Shown one piece after another: positions 25,704 through 33,156 of a stretch of DNA of 64,000 nucleotides. The number at the start of each line of letters is the position of its first letter. The stretch's first letter is position 1. The DNA is from Actinomadura sp. K4S16 (GTDB lineage: Bacteria; Actinomycetota; Actinomycetes; Streptosporangiales; Streptosporangiaceae). Location of the stretch: assembly GCF_008327685.1 (NCBI RefSeq), contig NZ_BDDE01000028.1, positions 108,106-172,105 of the forward strand, read 5' to 3'. A program made the translations under genes and the position numbers. The notes below the pieces were generated by a model. The model searched no databases. It was not told the origin of the DNA and was given only the letters and a program-made list of their open reading frames with translations.

Positions 25704-26304
25704 CCCTCCGCCCTCCGACCCGATACGCCCACTACGCACCAGATTGGAGACCCTGAAGGAGCGCCGGACGCTTCCGCAACGCCGCCGAACCTCGATCATC
25801 GAACTCTGCGATGCCATGGCGGCCGAGCTGTCCGCGGGCCGGACCCCCGACGAGGCGTTCACTGCGGCCGCCGCCGTCCTCGACCCCCACGTGTCCAGGG
25901 AACTGCTCAGCCTGCCTCGTCCACCCCCTGACCACCTGGACGAACGGGCCACGCTGCCGGGCGCCGAGGGCCTGCGGCTCCTGGCGGCCTGCTGGCGGGT
26001 CGGCTCCGAACGCGGCGGCACACTGGCCACCGTCCTGGACGGCCTGGCAAGCGCCCTCCGTGACGAAGAGGCCCAACGCCAGGACGTATCCGTCCAACTC
26101 GCCGGCCCCCGAGCGACGGCGCGCCTCCTGGCCGCGCTGCCCCTCTTGGGCCTGGCCATGGCCGCCGCGCTGGGTGCGCACCCCATCCCGTTCCTCTGCA
26201 CCACCCTCCCCGGCCTCGCCTGCCTGATCACGGGCACCGCCCTCAACGCCACCGGCCTCTACTGGACCCGCCACCTCGCCAAGTCCGCCGAAGCCCCCCG
26301 CTGA
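25549..26304 (+). CDS. tadB: TadB-like type II secretion F-family membrane protein
   Basis: 251 residues from GTG 25549 (start uncertain because the 5' end lies in a tandem triplication). An N-terminal membrane helix (RRLVLIALAVLCAAAAVWTY) is followed by the T2SSF cytoplasmic helices (IIELCDAMAAELSAGRTPDE, LLAACWRVGSERGGTLATVL) and two further membrane segments (LPLLGLAMAAALGAHPIPFL, LPGLACLITGTALNATGLYW). It forms the inner-membrane platform of the Tad pilus with TadC. It is shorter than typical TadB, as in the minimal actinobacterial loci. Confidence 0.85.
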   Translation: MDLPGIRVSEPPSRPLGRRLVLIALAVLCAAAAVWTYLLPAPATHRLDRLLAPPPSDPIRPLRTRLETLKERRTLPQRRRTSIIELCDAMAAELSAGRTPDEAFTAAAAVLDPHVSRELLSLPRPPPDHLDERATLPGAEGLRLLAACWRVGSERGGTLATVLDGLASALRDEEAQRQDVSVQLAGPRATARLLAALPLLGLAMAAALGAHPIPFLCTTLPGLACLITGTALNATGLYWTRHLAKSAEAPR

Positions 26305-26328
26305 CCCGCGGCCCCGGGCCTGAAGGTG

Positions 26329-26439
26329 CCGCCGCTCGCGGCGGTGCCGCGCGTCTCCCAAGCAGGGATCGAACCTGCCCCGCCAACCGAAGCGCTCGCG
26401 CAGTCCAGCAGACGCGAGTGCCCGGCCACCGGTTGGCGG
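26329..26439 (-). other. Structured noncoding segment with tRNA-like T-arm
   Basis: On the minus strand GCAGG-TTCGATC-CCTGC (26378-26362) is a perfect T-arm. Next to it lie a perfect 10-bp inverted repeat (26380-26389 with 26430-26439), an inner stem (26392-26400 with 26413-26421) and a hairpin at 26329-26344. No acceptor stem or anticodon arm of normal geometry could be built, so this is at most a degenerate tRNA or another structured RNA. Confidence 0.4.
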
Positions 26440-26458
26440 ACGACCCCGAGTCCCGGCA

Positions 26459-26644
26459 GAGGCGCTGGTCGAGGCGTTGATCCGGTGATCGGGGCGGGGG
26501 GGCGCGGGCCGCGGCGGAGGCGCTGGGTGGGGTGTTGATCCACGTGATCGGGGCGGAGGAGGGTTCCGCATCCCGGCGGGGGTGCTGGTGGGGGCGTTGA
26601 CCCGGGCGATCGGGGGGGGAGGGCCCGGGCCACGGCAGAGGCGT
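26459..26644. repeat. Three imperfect direct repeats of about 60 bp
   Basis: Units start near 26459, 26517 and 26578. Each has gaggcgctggt-like sequence followed by gttgatcc and gtgatcggggcg (or close variants). Noncoding region between tadB and tadC. Confidence 0.6.
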
Positions 26645-26701
26645 CACTGCAAGGACGTGCGCGGCGGGCCGTGGGAATTGCGGGCGATCGGTGAACGAGC
26701 C

Positions 26702-26866
26702 GGCGGGCAGCCGGGAGACCCAGTCGGCGGCAGCCCGGAGATCCACTCGGCGCCCCCCGGGGAGCTAGTCGGCGGGTAGCCCGGGGAGCCAGTCGCTGGC
26801 TGGCCCGGGAAGCCAGTCGGTGGGTAGCCGGAAGAGCCAGTCGGCTGGTGGCCCGGAGAGCCGGTC
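26702..26866. repeat. Seven-copy 22-24 bp tandem repeat between tadB and tadC
   Basis: The unit is close to ggcgggtagcccggggagcc plus agtc. On the minus strand it could be read as an octapeptide like T-G-S-P-G-Y-P-P, but the strand opposes the operon and there is no start with a ribosome site, so it is called a noncoding repeat. Confidence 0.75.
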
Positions 26867-26959
26867 GTCCACGCGTCGCAGGAGCGCCCGTCGTGAATGA
26901 AGGGGGCCTTGCCGGCGGGTGGTTTGCGCGGTCGAGACGAGCAGGGAGTAGGTGAAGTG

Positions 26960-27793
26960 ATGACGGCGCTGATGGTCGTGCTGTGTGCGGCGGCATCGGG
27001 TTTTCTTGTGCCCCGGGGGACAAGCGTCGCCACGCGGAGGTTGGCCGGTCAGTTTGGAGGGCCTTCGCCGAGGCACGCGGCTCCCAAACGGCGGTTGGTT
27101 CCGGTGCCACGTGTGGGCCCCGCAGAGACGGCCGCCCCAGCCGCGGAGTTGAAGGAGCGGGACGGGCCCGCAGAGGAGACCGGGCGCCGTGACGTGATCC
27201 TTCGGCGGGTGGCTGCGGGCGTGGCGGGGGTGCTGTGCGCGCTGACGTTGGGCGGCCTGGCCGGGTGTGTGCTCGGTGTCCTCGTCGCCTTGGCCGTCTG
27301 GCTGTCCTTCAGCCGTCTCGGCAGTGGGGAACGCCGCCGCAGACGGGCACGGCTCGTCGCGGACCTCCCCGTCGCGGTCGATCTCCTCGCCGCCTGCCTG
27401 CGCGGCGGCGCGCCCTGGCACGAGGCGGTCGAGGCGGTCGCGGACGCGGTGGGAGGTCCGCTCGGCGACGAGTTGCGCGCCGTGTCCGTCCAGATCCGGC
27501 TCGGGGCGGACCCGGCAGAGGCCTGGCTGGCACTGGCGGAGGAGCCGATGCTCGCGCCTTTGGCGCGGGCGGCCGTCCGGGCGGCGTCCACAGGAGCGGC
27601 GCTTGCCCCCTCCCTGAGCCGTCTCGCTCGCGACCAGCGCAGGGTGGCCCGTTCGGCCGCCGCCGCCAGGGCTCGGGCGGCGGGCATCCGGGCGCTCGCC
27701 CCGCTCGGCCTGTGCTTCCTGCCCGCCTTCGTCCTGCTCGGCGTCGTCCCGGCCATCGCCGGGATCGCCTCGACGCTCCTCCTGCCCTGGTGA
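26960..27793 (+). CDS. tadC: TadC-like type II secretion F-family membrane protein
   Basis: 277 residues from ATG 26960 with AGGTGAAG upstream. An N-terminal helix (MTALMVVLCAAASGFLVPRG), a variable linker, a membrane pair (VLCALTLGGLAGCVLGVLVA), the T2SSF region (LPVAVDLLAACLRGGAPWHE, LRAVSVQIRLGADPAEAWLA) and a C-terminal membrane segment (LGLCFLPAFVLLGVVPAIAG) give the family. Together with TadB it makes the pilus assembly platform. It is separated from tadB by 655 bp of repeats and structured DNA, unusual for a locus otherwise joined by overlaps. Confidence 0.88.
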   Translation: MTALMVVLCAAASGFLVPRGTSVATRRLAGQFGGPSPRHAAPKRRLVPVPRVGPAETAAPAAELKERDGPAEETGRRDVILRRVAAGVAGVLCALTLGGLAGCVLGVLVALAVWLSFSRLGSGERRRRRARLVADLPVAVDLLAACLRGGAPWHEAVEAVADAVGGPLGDELRAVSVQIRLGADPAEAWLALAEEPMLAPLARAAVRAASTGAALAPSLSRLARDQRRVARSAAAARARAAGIRALAPLGLCFLPAFVLLGVVPAIAGIASTLLLPW

Positions 27794-27798
27794 GCGGG

Positions 27799-27807
27799 TT
27801 ATCCACA
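27799..27807 (+). promoter_or_regulatory. TTATCCACA box upstream of flp
   Basis: Identical to the box upstream of ssd and at nearly the same distance from its gene (72 versus 73 bp). It overlaps the region just past the tadC stop. Confidence 0.5.
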
Positions 27808-27879
27808 GAATGCGGTTCGCTCGTCACTCTGCGTCCCGCCTCGGCAGCCTTGAACCGACAACGAGCGAAAGGAGCCCCG

Positions 27880-27987
27880 ATGAGGGCGTGGAAAACGGTG
27901 GTGCGGCGATGGTCCGGAGCATGCAGGGACCGCGGGATGTCCACCGCCGAGTACGCGGTCGGCACGAGAGTTATCTGGGGTAGTTGA
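27880..27987 (+). pseudogene. Flp pilin (DUF4244-type), truncated by insertion
   Basis: From ATG 27880 (AAAGGAG site) the frame reads 35 residues, ending RDRGMSTAEYAVGT then RVIWGS and stop. STAEYAVGT is the start of the Flp/DUF4244 prepilin region, where the protein should run on into a long hydrophobic helix with the prepilin processing site and TM domain. Instead the sequence switches at about 27966 into foreign DNA that also carries the 57-bp repeat. No continuation and no TadE/TadF genes occur later in the window. The pilin is therefore inactivated here unless the missing part lies beyond the right edge. Confidence 0.8.
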
Positions 27988-28030
27988 GCGAAACTGCAGG
28001 TCAATGACTTGGAGTGCTGTCCGCCATGTA
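27974..28030 (+). repeat. 57-bp direct repeat, copy A, at the junction in flp
   Basis: Begins tctggggtagttga and ends gtccgccatgta; about 42 of 57 positions match copy B at 37851-37907 with no net gap. Both copies are on the same strand. Candidate element end or attachment-site remnant. Confidence 0.75.
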
Positions 28031-28129
28031 GTTCACGTGGGTGAGGTGGCGGATACCTGTCCCAGCTCAGTGGGGCGAGTGCGAGGCCTACGCAGATTGC
28101 TGCCCACCGTTTCCGGGCCGGGAGTGGGT

Positions 28130-28335
28130 AGGGCCCAGATACGGGCGAACGTTGGTGATGTACCGCAAGAGCCTCGGTCTGCGCGCGGGTAGCGTGAGCG
28201 ACCGCGCGGACGGTCTCGATCTCTTTCTTCGGCGAGGCTGAGAGTGACGAAGGTGGGGCGCGGCTTGTGCGGATGGATCTTCAGCCCGGCCAGCTCGGCA
28301 ACCTGGTCGAGGATACGGGCGGCTTCGGCGCGAGT
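28130..28335 (-). pseudogene. Decayed C-terminal fragment of a tyrosine recombinase/integrase
   Basis: Reading leftward from 28335 gives RAEAARILDQVAELAGLKIH, PHKPRPTFVTLSLAE, then after a frameshift IETVRAVAHATRAQTEALAV and HHQRSPVSG. This parallels the XerC/D-type pattern ...HPHxLRHTFVTxLLExGVPIETVRxxxGHATxxQTxxYxHHxRS. The LRH box has become PRP, the GH has lost its G, and the tyrosine is gone. No start is visible. It lies just inside the junction with flp and is probably the relic of the integrase that inserted the island (inference). Confidence 0.55.
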
Positions 28336-28359
28336 CCCCTTTCACCGTATTGTCGTGGG

Positions 28360-29310
28360 GTGGGTTTTTCGCCGGAGTCGGATCCCAGGGTTCTGGGCGT
28401 CCCCAAGGAAGTCGTCGACGAGGCGGCTCGAACACTAGGTCACGCTCGCGGCTCCCTGCAGGAGTTCCTGGGCGCTCTGCCGACGACGGCCCAGCAGGGG
28501 TCGTTCGCCGCGGCCGACGCCACGTGGGTCGTCCTCTCCGACCGGCAGTTCCGATCGGCGCGCCGGCGGCTGCTGCGGCGGGCGCAGGTCAATGCCCAAC
28601 TCGCGTTGAGCAACATCCTCAACCACGTCATCGCGATCGAACGGACACTGGCAGGGGAACCGGTGTTGACCTGGCCGAGCGTGTCGCTGTCACGCATCGT
28701 CCACGAGGGCGCCGTGCGCACCTGCCGACTGTTCGACCCGGCGGCCAGCAGCGAGGAGCGCATCGCCCGCATCGCGGCGGCGTGGCTGGACGCCGCACGC
28801 CAGCAGTTGACCGCCGCCCACGATCTCGACCCCCGTGTCGTACCGGAGTCCGAACAGGAATGGGAACGCGCGCAGCGCGCTGCCCGGGACGCCGGGCTGA
28901 GCATCCGCTACAACGACCGTCGGCGCCCGGTCGCGGTCGTCCTGGGCGAGGTGTCGGTGCCCTTCGCGGTGAACGTCACCGACGCCAGCCGCCTCACCCC
29001 CGGCTGCCCGCCGGCGTGGTACCGGATCTCCTCGGCCGCGACGCACAGCACCATGTGGCTGCTCCAGCAGGGCGCGGCCCTGAACGCCGACGGCCAGCCC
29101 GCCATCCTCGCCGACCCGGAAGCGATCAGCGCGTCGACGCTGATCGTGCTCGGCAGTTTCGAAGCGCTCACCGAAACGCTGGGCACCTACCACGGCCACG
29201 ATCCGAGCAAAGCGGTCGCCACCCTGCAGCGCCGCATGGCCGCCGTCATCCAGCGGCAGCAGCACTGGCGCGAGCAGATGCAACGAGACCTTCGCGCCTG
29301 GACCGGCTGA
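28360..29310 (+). CDS. Hypothetical protein
   Basis: 316 residues from GTG 28360; an upstream GTG at 28267 would add 31 residues that overlap the integrase remnant, so the shorter form is preferred, though its ribosome site is weak. The protein is mostly helical (RQFRSARRRLLRRAQVNAQL, ALSNILNHVIAIERTL, RIVHEGAVRTCRLFDPAASS, RMAAVIQRQQHWREQMQRDL) with no membrane segment and no motif I recognise. Codon bias is typical of real genes. It lies immediately inside the accessory region. Function unknown. Confidence 0.65.
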   Translation: MGFSPESDPRVLGVPKEVVDEAARTLGHARGSLQEFLGALPTTAQQGSFAAADATWVVLSDRQFRSARRRLLRRAQVNAQLALSNILNHVIAIERTLAGEPVLTWPSVSLSRIVHEGAVRTCRLFDPAASSEERIARIAAAWLDAARQQLTAAHDLDPRVVPESEQEWERAQRAARDAGLSIRYNDRRRPVAVVLGEVSVPFAVNVTDASRLTPGCPPAWYRISSAATHSTMWLLQQGAALNADGQPAILADPEAISASTLIVLGSFEALTETLGTYHGHDPSKAVATLQRRMAAVIQRQQHWREQMQRDLRAWTG

Positions 29311-29469
29311 CCCTGCCCGCCGCGGCGGCCGCCAGTTCTCTTGTATGCAGCCGCCCTGCACGGTCGCGCCGTGACGTGATGCCGTCCGGCCCGGCGCGTC
29401 ACCTGCGCGCGGGCGGTGGCCGGGCCCGACGATGAGGCGCGTCACCTGCGCTCGAAGGGGGAACGACGC

Positions 29470-29892
29470 GTGCCGAACACGACCGGTGGCCACCCGCACG
29501 GATACGACCCTAGGACTGATACCGTCCGGGTGAGGTGTTATGACCTGTCGCGGCTGGTGCTGGCCTTCCGCGACCTGACCGAACGGCAGGCCCCGGTCGC
29601 ACATGCTCGACCTCGACATCTCCTTCGAGCGCCTGGCCGACGCCGTCGACGCCGCCAACCAGACCTTCTCCGGGCCGGACTGGAGGGGACCGGACTACCG
29701 GATGCGGTGCAGCCTCGCGGCGGCCTACGTCTGGTCCGAGGACGCGCCCGACGACGCCGGGCGGGTCACCTCGGTGCGGGTCGCTGGGTACGGCTCGCAC
29801 TACGTCGCCGAGCCCACCGACCGTGCATCACGAAACTGAACGAACTATGCATGGGCGCCGTACTCCGCCAGCTTGAAGCGCCTGCGAAGTAG
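29470..29892 (+). pseudogene. Hypothetical gene with two compensating frameshifts
   Basis: GTG 29470 opens VPNTTGGHPHGYDPRTDTVR and continues through DLSRLVLAFRDLTERQAPVA. At about 29600 coding quality passes to the next frame (MLDLDISFERLADAVDAANQ, TFSGPDWRGPDYRMRCSLAA, VAGYGSHYVAEPTDR) and near 29825 returns to the first frame (ITKLNELCMGAVLRQLEAPA, stop 29892). One continuous product of about 140 residues would result if both shifts were corrected. Alternatively the 78-residue frame at 29603-29839 is itself the gene. Family not recognised. Confidence 0.5.
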
Positions 29893-30000
29893 GCGAACCC
29901 CAGCAAGGTCAATATCACCGGATCACCGGATTTCCTGTACCCCGACTCCTCACGTTCAAGGTCGCCGGGGGCCGCCGCTCCTGCTCGGAGGTACCGCCCC

Positions 30001-31164
30001 CTACGCGCGGACCCGGAAGTACCCCTCTCCCATCGACGGCCCGGCCGGATCTGACCGGTCCTGCATCCCAGCCACACCTCCCACGCTGTCTGGCCATTCC
30101 GTATCCCGCGTCCACAGTGCATCGGCTAGCCGCGCGCCGGACAGGTTGGCGTCCTCCAGATCCGCGCCAACTAGGTTTGCGTAGCGGAGGTCCGCCCCGG
30201 TGAGGTCCGCCTCTCTCAGGTAGGCCTTACTCAGACCCGAGAGGCTCAGGTCCGCGCCGGTCAGGTTGGCGTCCGCCAGGTTCGCCTGGTACAGGGTCGC
30301 CCTGGTCAGATTCGCGTGGGGCAGGTTCGCGCTGGTCAGATTCGCGTCGGTCAGGTCCGCGCTGGTCAGGTCCGCGTAGATCAGGTTCGCGCTGGTCGGG
30401 TCCGCGTAGATCAGGTTCGCGCTGGTCGGGTCCGCGTAGATCAGGTTCGCGCTGGTCGGGTCCGCGTGGTACATGTGCGCTTTGGCCAGGTCCGCGCTGG
30501 TCAGGTTCGCGTTGGTCAGAGTCGCCGCGGAGAGCCCGGCGCCGGGAGTGCGGATGGCGTGCAGGTCCAGCGCACCCGCCGTTTGTGAGTCGGCGGCTCT
30601 GCGGGCCAGGACGGCAAGGGCGGCGTGCACGTCGGTGTCTGGTTCTGTGGGGAGCTTGTTGTCTTCGACGGCGGGGGAGGGATCGTGCTCGCGGACGAAC
30701 GCGGCCAGCACATCGCGGACGGTGGTGCGGTCTCGTGGGGAGTCGGCGGCGATGCGCTCCAAGGCGTAGACGGCGGCGGTCCGCACGTCCCGTTTTGCTG
30801 AGCCGAGCTGTTCGACTGCCCTGGTGTACCGGTCGGTGATCTGCCCTTCGCGGGCGGTGCGCTGCTCTTGCTGTCCGATGCGGAAGGTGAAGGCGGTGAC
30901 GATCAGACTGCCGCCGGCCAGCAAGACACCGATGAGCAAGACACCGCTGTTGATCCACTGGTGGATGCTCTGCCGCCGGCGGTCGCGTGCGGACTCCTGG
31001 CGCTGGCGTTCCAACTCAAGTAGCTCCAGGCGCCGGTCCGCAGGCAGTGCGTCCAGTTCGGCCTGGGAGGGGTACTGCACCCGCGCCGACTCTGTGCTGT
31101 CATCGTCCCCGCTGTCGGGGTCCGGGGGATCGACAGGTTCGGGAGGTTCGGGAGGTTCGCTCAC
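30001..31164 (-). CDS. Membrane-anchored pentapeptide-repeat protein
   Basis: 387 residues from GTG 31164. An acidic, Pro-rich N-terminus (SEPPEPPEPVDPPDPDSGDD) and a charged helix (RRLELLELERQRQESARDRR) lead to one membrane helix (WINSGVLLIGVLLAGGSLIV). A HEAT-like segment (RDVRTAAVYALERIAADSPR) follows, then about 30 pentapeptides (ATLTNANLTSADLAKAHMYH, ADPTSANLIY three times, ANLTRATLYQANLADANLTG). This domain order is common in actinomycete islands and near STAND or toxin genes; function unknown. The ADPTSANLIY copies come from near-identical 30-bp DNA repeats, a sign of recent expansion. Confidence 0.88.
   Translation of the reverse strand: MSEPPEPPEPVDPPDPDSGDDDSTESARVQYPSQAELDALPADRRLELLELERQRQESARDRRRQSIHQWINSGVLLIGVLLAGGSLIVTAFTFRIGQQEQRTAREGQITDRYTRAVEQLGSAKRDVRTAAVYALERIAADSPRDRTTVRDVLAAFVREHDPSPAVEDNKLPTEPDTDVHAALAVLARRAADSQTAGALDLHAIRTPGAGLSAATLTNANLTSADLAKAHMYHADPTSANLIYADPTSANLIYADPTSANLIYADLTSADLTDANLTSANLPHANLTRATLYQANLADANLTGADLSLSGLSKAYLREADLTGADLRYANLVGADLEDANLSGARLADALWTRDTEWPDSVGGVAGMQDRSDPAGPSMGEGYFRVRA
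30361..30450. repeat. Three near-identical 30-bp tandem repeats inside the pentapeptide gene
   Basis: Units of 30 bp at 30361, 30391 and 30421 (the last two identical) with a degenerate fourth at 30451; each encodes ten residues, two pentapeptides, so copy-number change keeps the frame. Confidence 0.85.
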
Positions 31165-31557
31165 ATGGATCAGACGCCACCACCCGCCCCGCCGTTGCCC
31201 TAGGCGCGGGGAACGAACACGATGTTGCGCCGGATGAGGCCGGGCGTTACGCCAGGTGCGGGCCGCCGTCAGGTGATCAGTTCGGTGACCGACCGTCCAG
31301 TGCCGATGCGCCGGCTGTGCATGGTGGCGTACGGGTGGCGCGGCTCGGCCGAATGGCCAGTATTCCGGCCACCCCCAAGTACGCGCCCCGCTCAGATAGC
31401 CCGACCAGGCGATGCAGGCCGCGGCCCTTTCCACCGCCAGACAAGTCCATGGGCCGCCCGCGCGCCGCATTGTGGGACGAATCGCCCTGGTGGAAAGATC
31501 ATGTCAGGCTCAGGGGGAGCGTCCCCGCTGGGCCTGGGCCGATCGATGGGGGGATGT

Positions 31558-31848
31558 ATGCCAGCACCGAGCGATGAGAACCTGCTCGACTTCGACACCA
31601 ACCGTCTCGCGAACTGGGACGAGCAGCACGCCCGGCGGCTTCTCGCAGGTGACGACGCCGTGTTGTACCGCAACCATCTCGCGATCGCAAAATGGATCGA
31701 TGGGTGGGCTGAGACCCTCGGCAAGGACAACGACGAGGACCCCGATTCCTACAGTGCGGGTTTCGAGAAGGGCGTCAGGGAGATCGCCGCGCATCTACGG
31801 CAGGGTGACTACGTTCCCGGTGGCGCGTTCATGCTCGAAGGTCCCTGA
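31558..31848 (+). CDS. Small hypothetical protein
   Basis: 96 residues from ATG 31558 (preceded by a G-rich site); ATG 31501 with GGAAAG upstream would add 19 residues. It is acidic and helical: ENLLDFDTNRLANWDEQHAR, LYRNHLAIAKWIDGWAETLG, GFEKGVREIAAHLRQGDYVP. No cysteine clusters, membrane helix or recognised domain. Divergent from the pentapeptide-repeat gene. Confidence 0.6.
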   Translation: MPAPSDENLLDFDTNRLANWDEQHARRLLAGDDAVLYRNHLAIAKWIDGWAETLGKDNDEDPDSYSAGFEKGVREIAAHLRQGDYVPGGAFMLEGP

Positions 31849-31918
31849 GCCGGGAGGACAGCGCCCGGCAAGCTCGGGGCCCTCGTCTGGATGGCGAGGG
31901 GCCCCGAGGCAGTGGTGA

Positions 31919-32290
31919 TCACGCTTGGTGGCGTTGCGGGTCCACGCGCGGGGTCGCGGACTGTTCGCCGTCGACCACGCGCAGCGGCGTGGTGGTCGAT
32001 AGCGTGGTCGGCGGCAGGTCCTCGTGCTCGGCGAAGGCCGCCATCCACCGCTGCTTCCAGAGGGTGTCGAGTTCGGGCTCGGCGACGTCCATCGCCCGCA
32101 GGACCGGCCGGACGAACCTCCATCGCGGCAGTGTCGTGCCCGCCAGCAGCCGGGAGATGGTCGACTTGGAGACGGCGCTGCTGCGCTCCAGGTCGCGCAG
32201 GGGCAACTGCCCGCCGCGCAGACGCTGATCGCGCAGCTCACGGACGAACTCGTCGTGAGCGGGGCCCAGGTTGATCGTCTTCGTGTTCAT
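31919..32290 (-). CDS. XRE-like helix-turn-helix protein
   Basis: 123 residues from ATG 32290 with GAGGAGG 6-7 bp upstream. Residues 20-60 form a Cro/C1-type helix-turn-helix: LRDQRLRGGQLPLRDLERSS, AVSKSTISRLLAGTTLPRW. The rest (LRAMDVAEPELDTLWKQRWM) resembles actinomycete XRE regulators with a short C-terminus. Likely regulator of a neighbouring accessory gene; target unknown. Confidence 0.78.
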   Translation of the reverse strand: MNTKTINLGPAHDEFVRELRDQRLRGGQLPLRDLERSSAVSKSTISRLLAGTTLPRWRFVRPVLRAMDVAEPELDTLWKQRWMAAFAEHEDLPPTTLSTTTPLRVVDGEQSATPRVDPQRHQA

Positions 32291-32369
32291 CGAGCTCCTC
32301 CTCATCACGATCCCTTACGGGTGATGCGTTGGCGGACGCGGTCTGGCCGCGTCCGCCAACGCAGTCCCG

Positions 32370-32702
32370 TTAGGACCCCTGGGCCTCTGCCGGAGGGGCG
32401 TCGATCGGCTCGGCGGCCGTCTCGGACGGTCCGAGGATCCCCGGCGGCTGCGGGGCCTGCGGACCGGCGAGCGGACGCTCTTGGCCCTGGTCCGGGGGCT
32501 CGACCTGCGGGAGCATCCTGCCGGCGATTTGCAGGGCGAGGTCGGAGACGATGATCGTCGCGGTGACCGCCTCGATCAGGTCGTATCCGAGGGCCAGGAG
32601 CAGCCCGGCGAACGCCAGGATGCTCACGAACACGATGGTCGCCGTCACGCGGCGGGCCAGGGCCGCCGCGGATTCGCGCGGCGCCGGGGGCGAAGTGATC
32701 AC
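32370..32702 (-). CDS. Small membrane protein, hypothetical
   Basis: 110 residues from GTG 32702 (AGGAG about 10 bp upstream). Two hydrophobic helices (TATIVFVSILAFAGLLLALG, LIEAVTATIIVSDLALQIAG) and a Pro-rich tail (QVEPPDQGQERPLAGPQAP). No family recognised. It lies 79 bp upstream of the XRE-like gene on the same strand and may be co-transcribed. Confidence 0.6.
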   Translation of the reverse strand: MITSPPAPRESAAALARRVTATIVFVSILAFAGLLLALGYDLIEAVTATIIVSDLALQIAGRMLPQVEPPDQGQERPLAGPQAPQPPGILGPSETAAEPIDAPPAEAQGS

Positions 32703-33156
32703 TTCTGCTGTTTCTCCTAAGGCTCAGGGAGTGAGCGGGCTTAGTAGTAGGGACATGGACGGGCGGGCCGGGGTGCGGTAAACCGAACGCCGTTCCGCAG
32801 GCCTGGAGGGCGAGGGTGGGAGCCCGTCGAGGTTGGGAGCCTCTCGGGCCCTCGCGATCCAGGTATTTGCATAGTGCCGTACACATCACGCGAATGCCAA
32901 GTACCCGGCGACAGGGCAGTTACTCCTGTCACTGTAATTCCCTGAGCATGAGACGGTCAGAGACAAGGAGAGACGGTCGGCGGACGCCCATTTATAGCCA
33001 ACTTATATCGGCACCCACTCTGCAAATGCAGCGATGCGCGAACCTGTTTGATCACATAAAAAGTGGTGGCCCTCCGCTCCCAACGGAAGGCCACCATTTA
33101 ACCCGACGCCCGCTCACTCCCTATAGAACTGAGCCTCGGGAAGATTATGCTTGAGC
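32703..33156. other. AT-richer intergenic region
   Basis: About 450 bp of distinctly lower GC than the surroundings, with segments such as catttatagccaacttatat and no coding frame. It contains the terminator at 33064-33096. The promoter of the small membrane gene should lie in its left part. Confidence 0.6.
33064..33096 (-). terminator. Intrinsic terminator
   Basis: A 13-bp stem with one mismatch (33064-33076 with 33084-33096) and 7-nt loop. On the minus strand it is followed by CTTTTT, giving a textbook rho-independent terminator for the gene at 33157-34224; on the plus strand only ATTT follows. Confidence 0.8.

Noticed and set aside
26340..26450. A complete tRNA gene
   Set aside because: Only a T-arm is convincing; acceptor and anticodon arms cannot be formed with normal spacing, so it is reported only as a tRNA-like structure.
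26259..27110. Minus-strand frames with TGSPGYPP-like, collagen-like octapeptides
   Set aside because: The repeats arise from a noncoding 22-24-bp tandem array, oppose the Tad operon and have no supported start.
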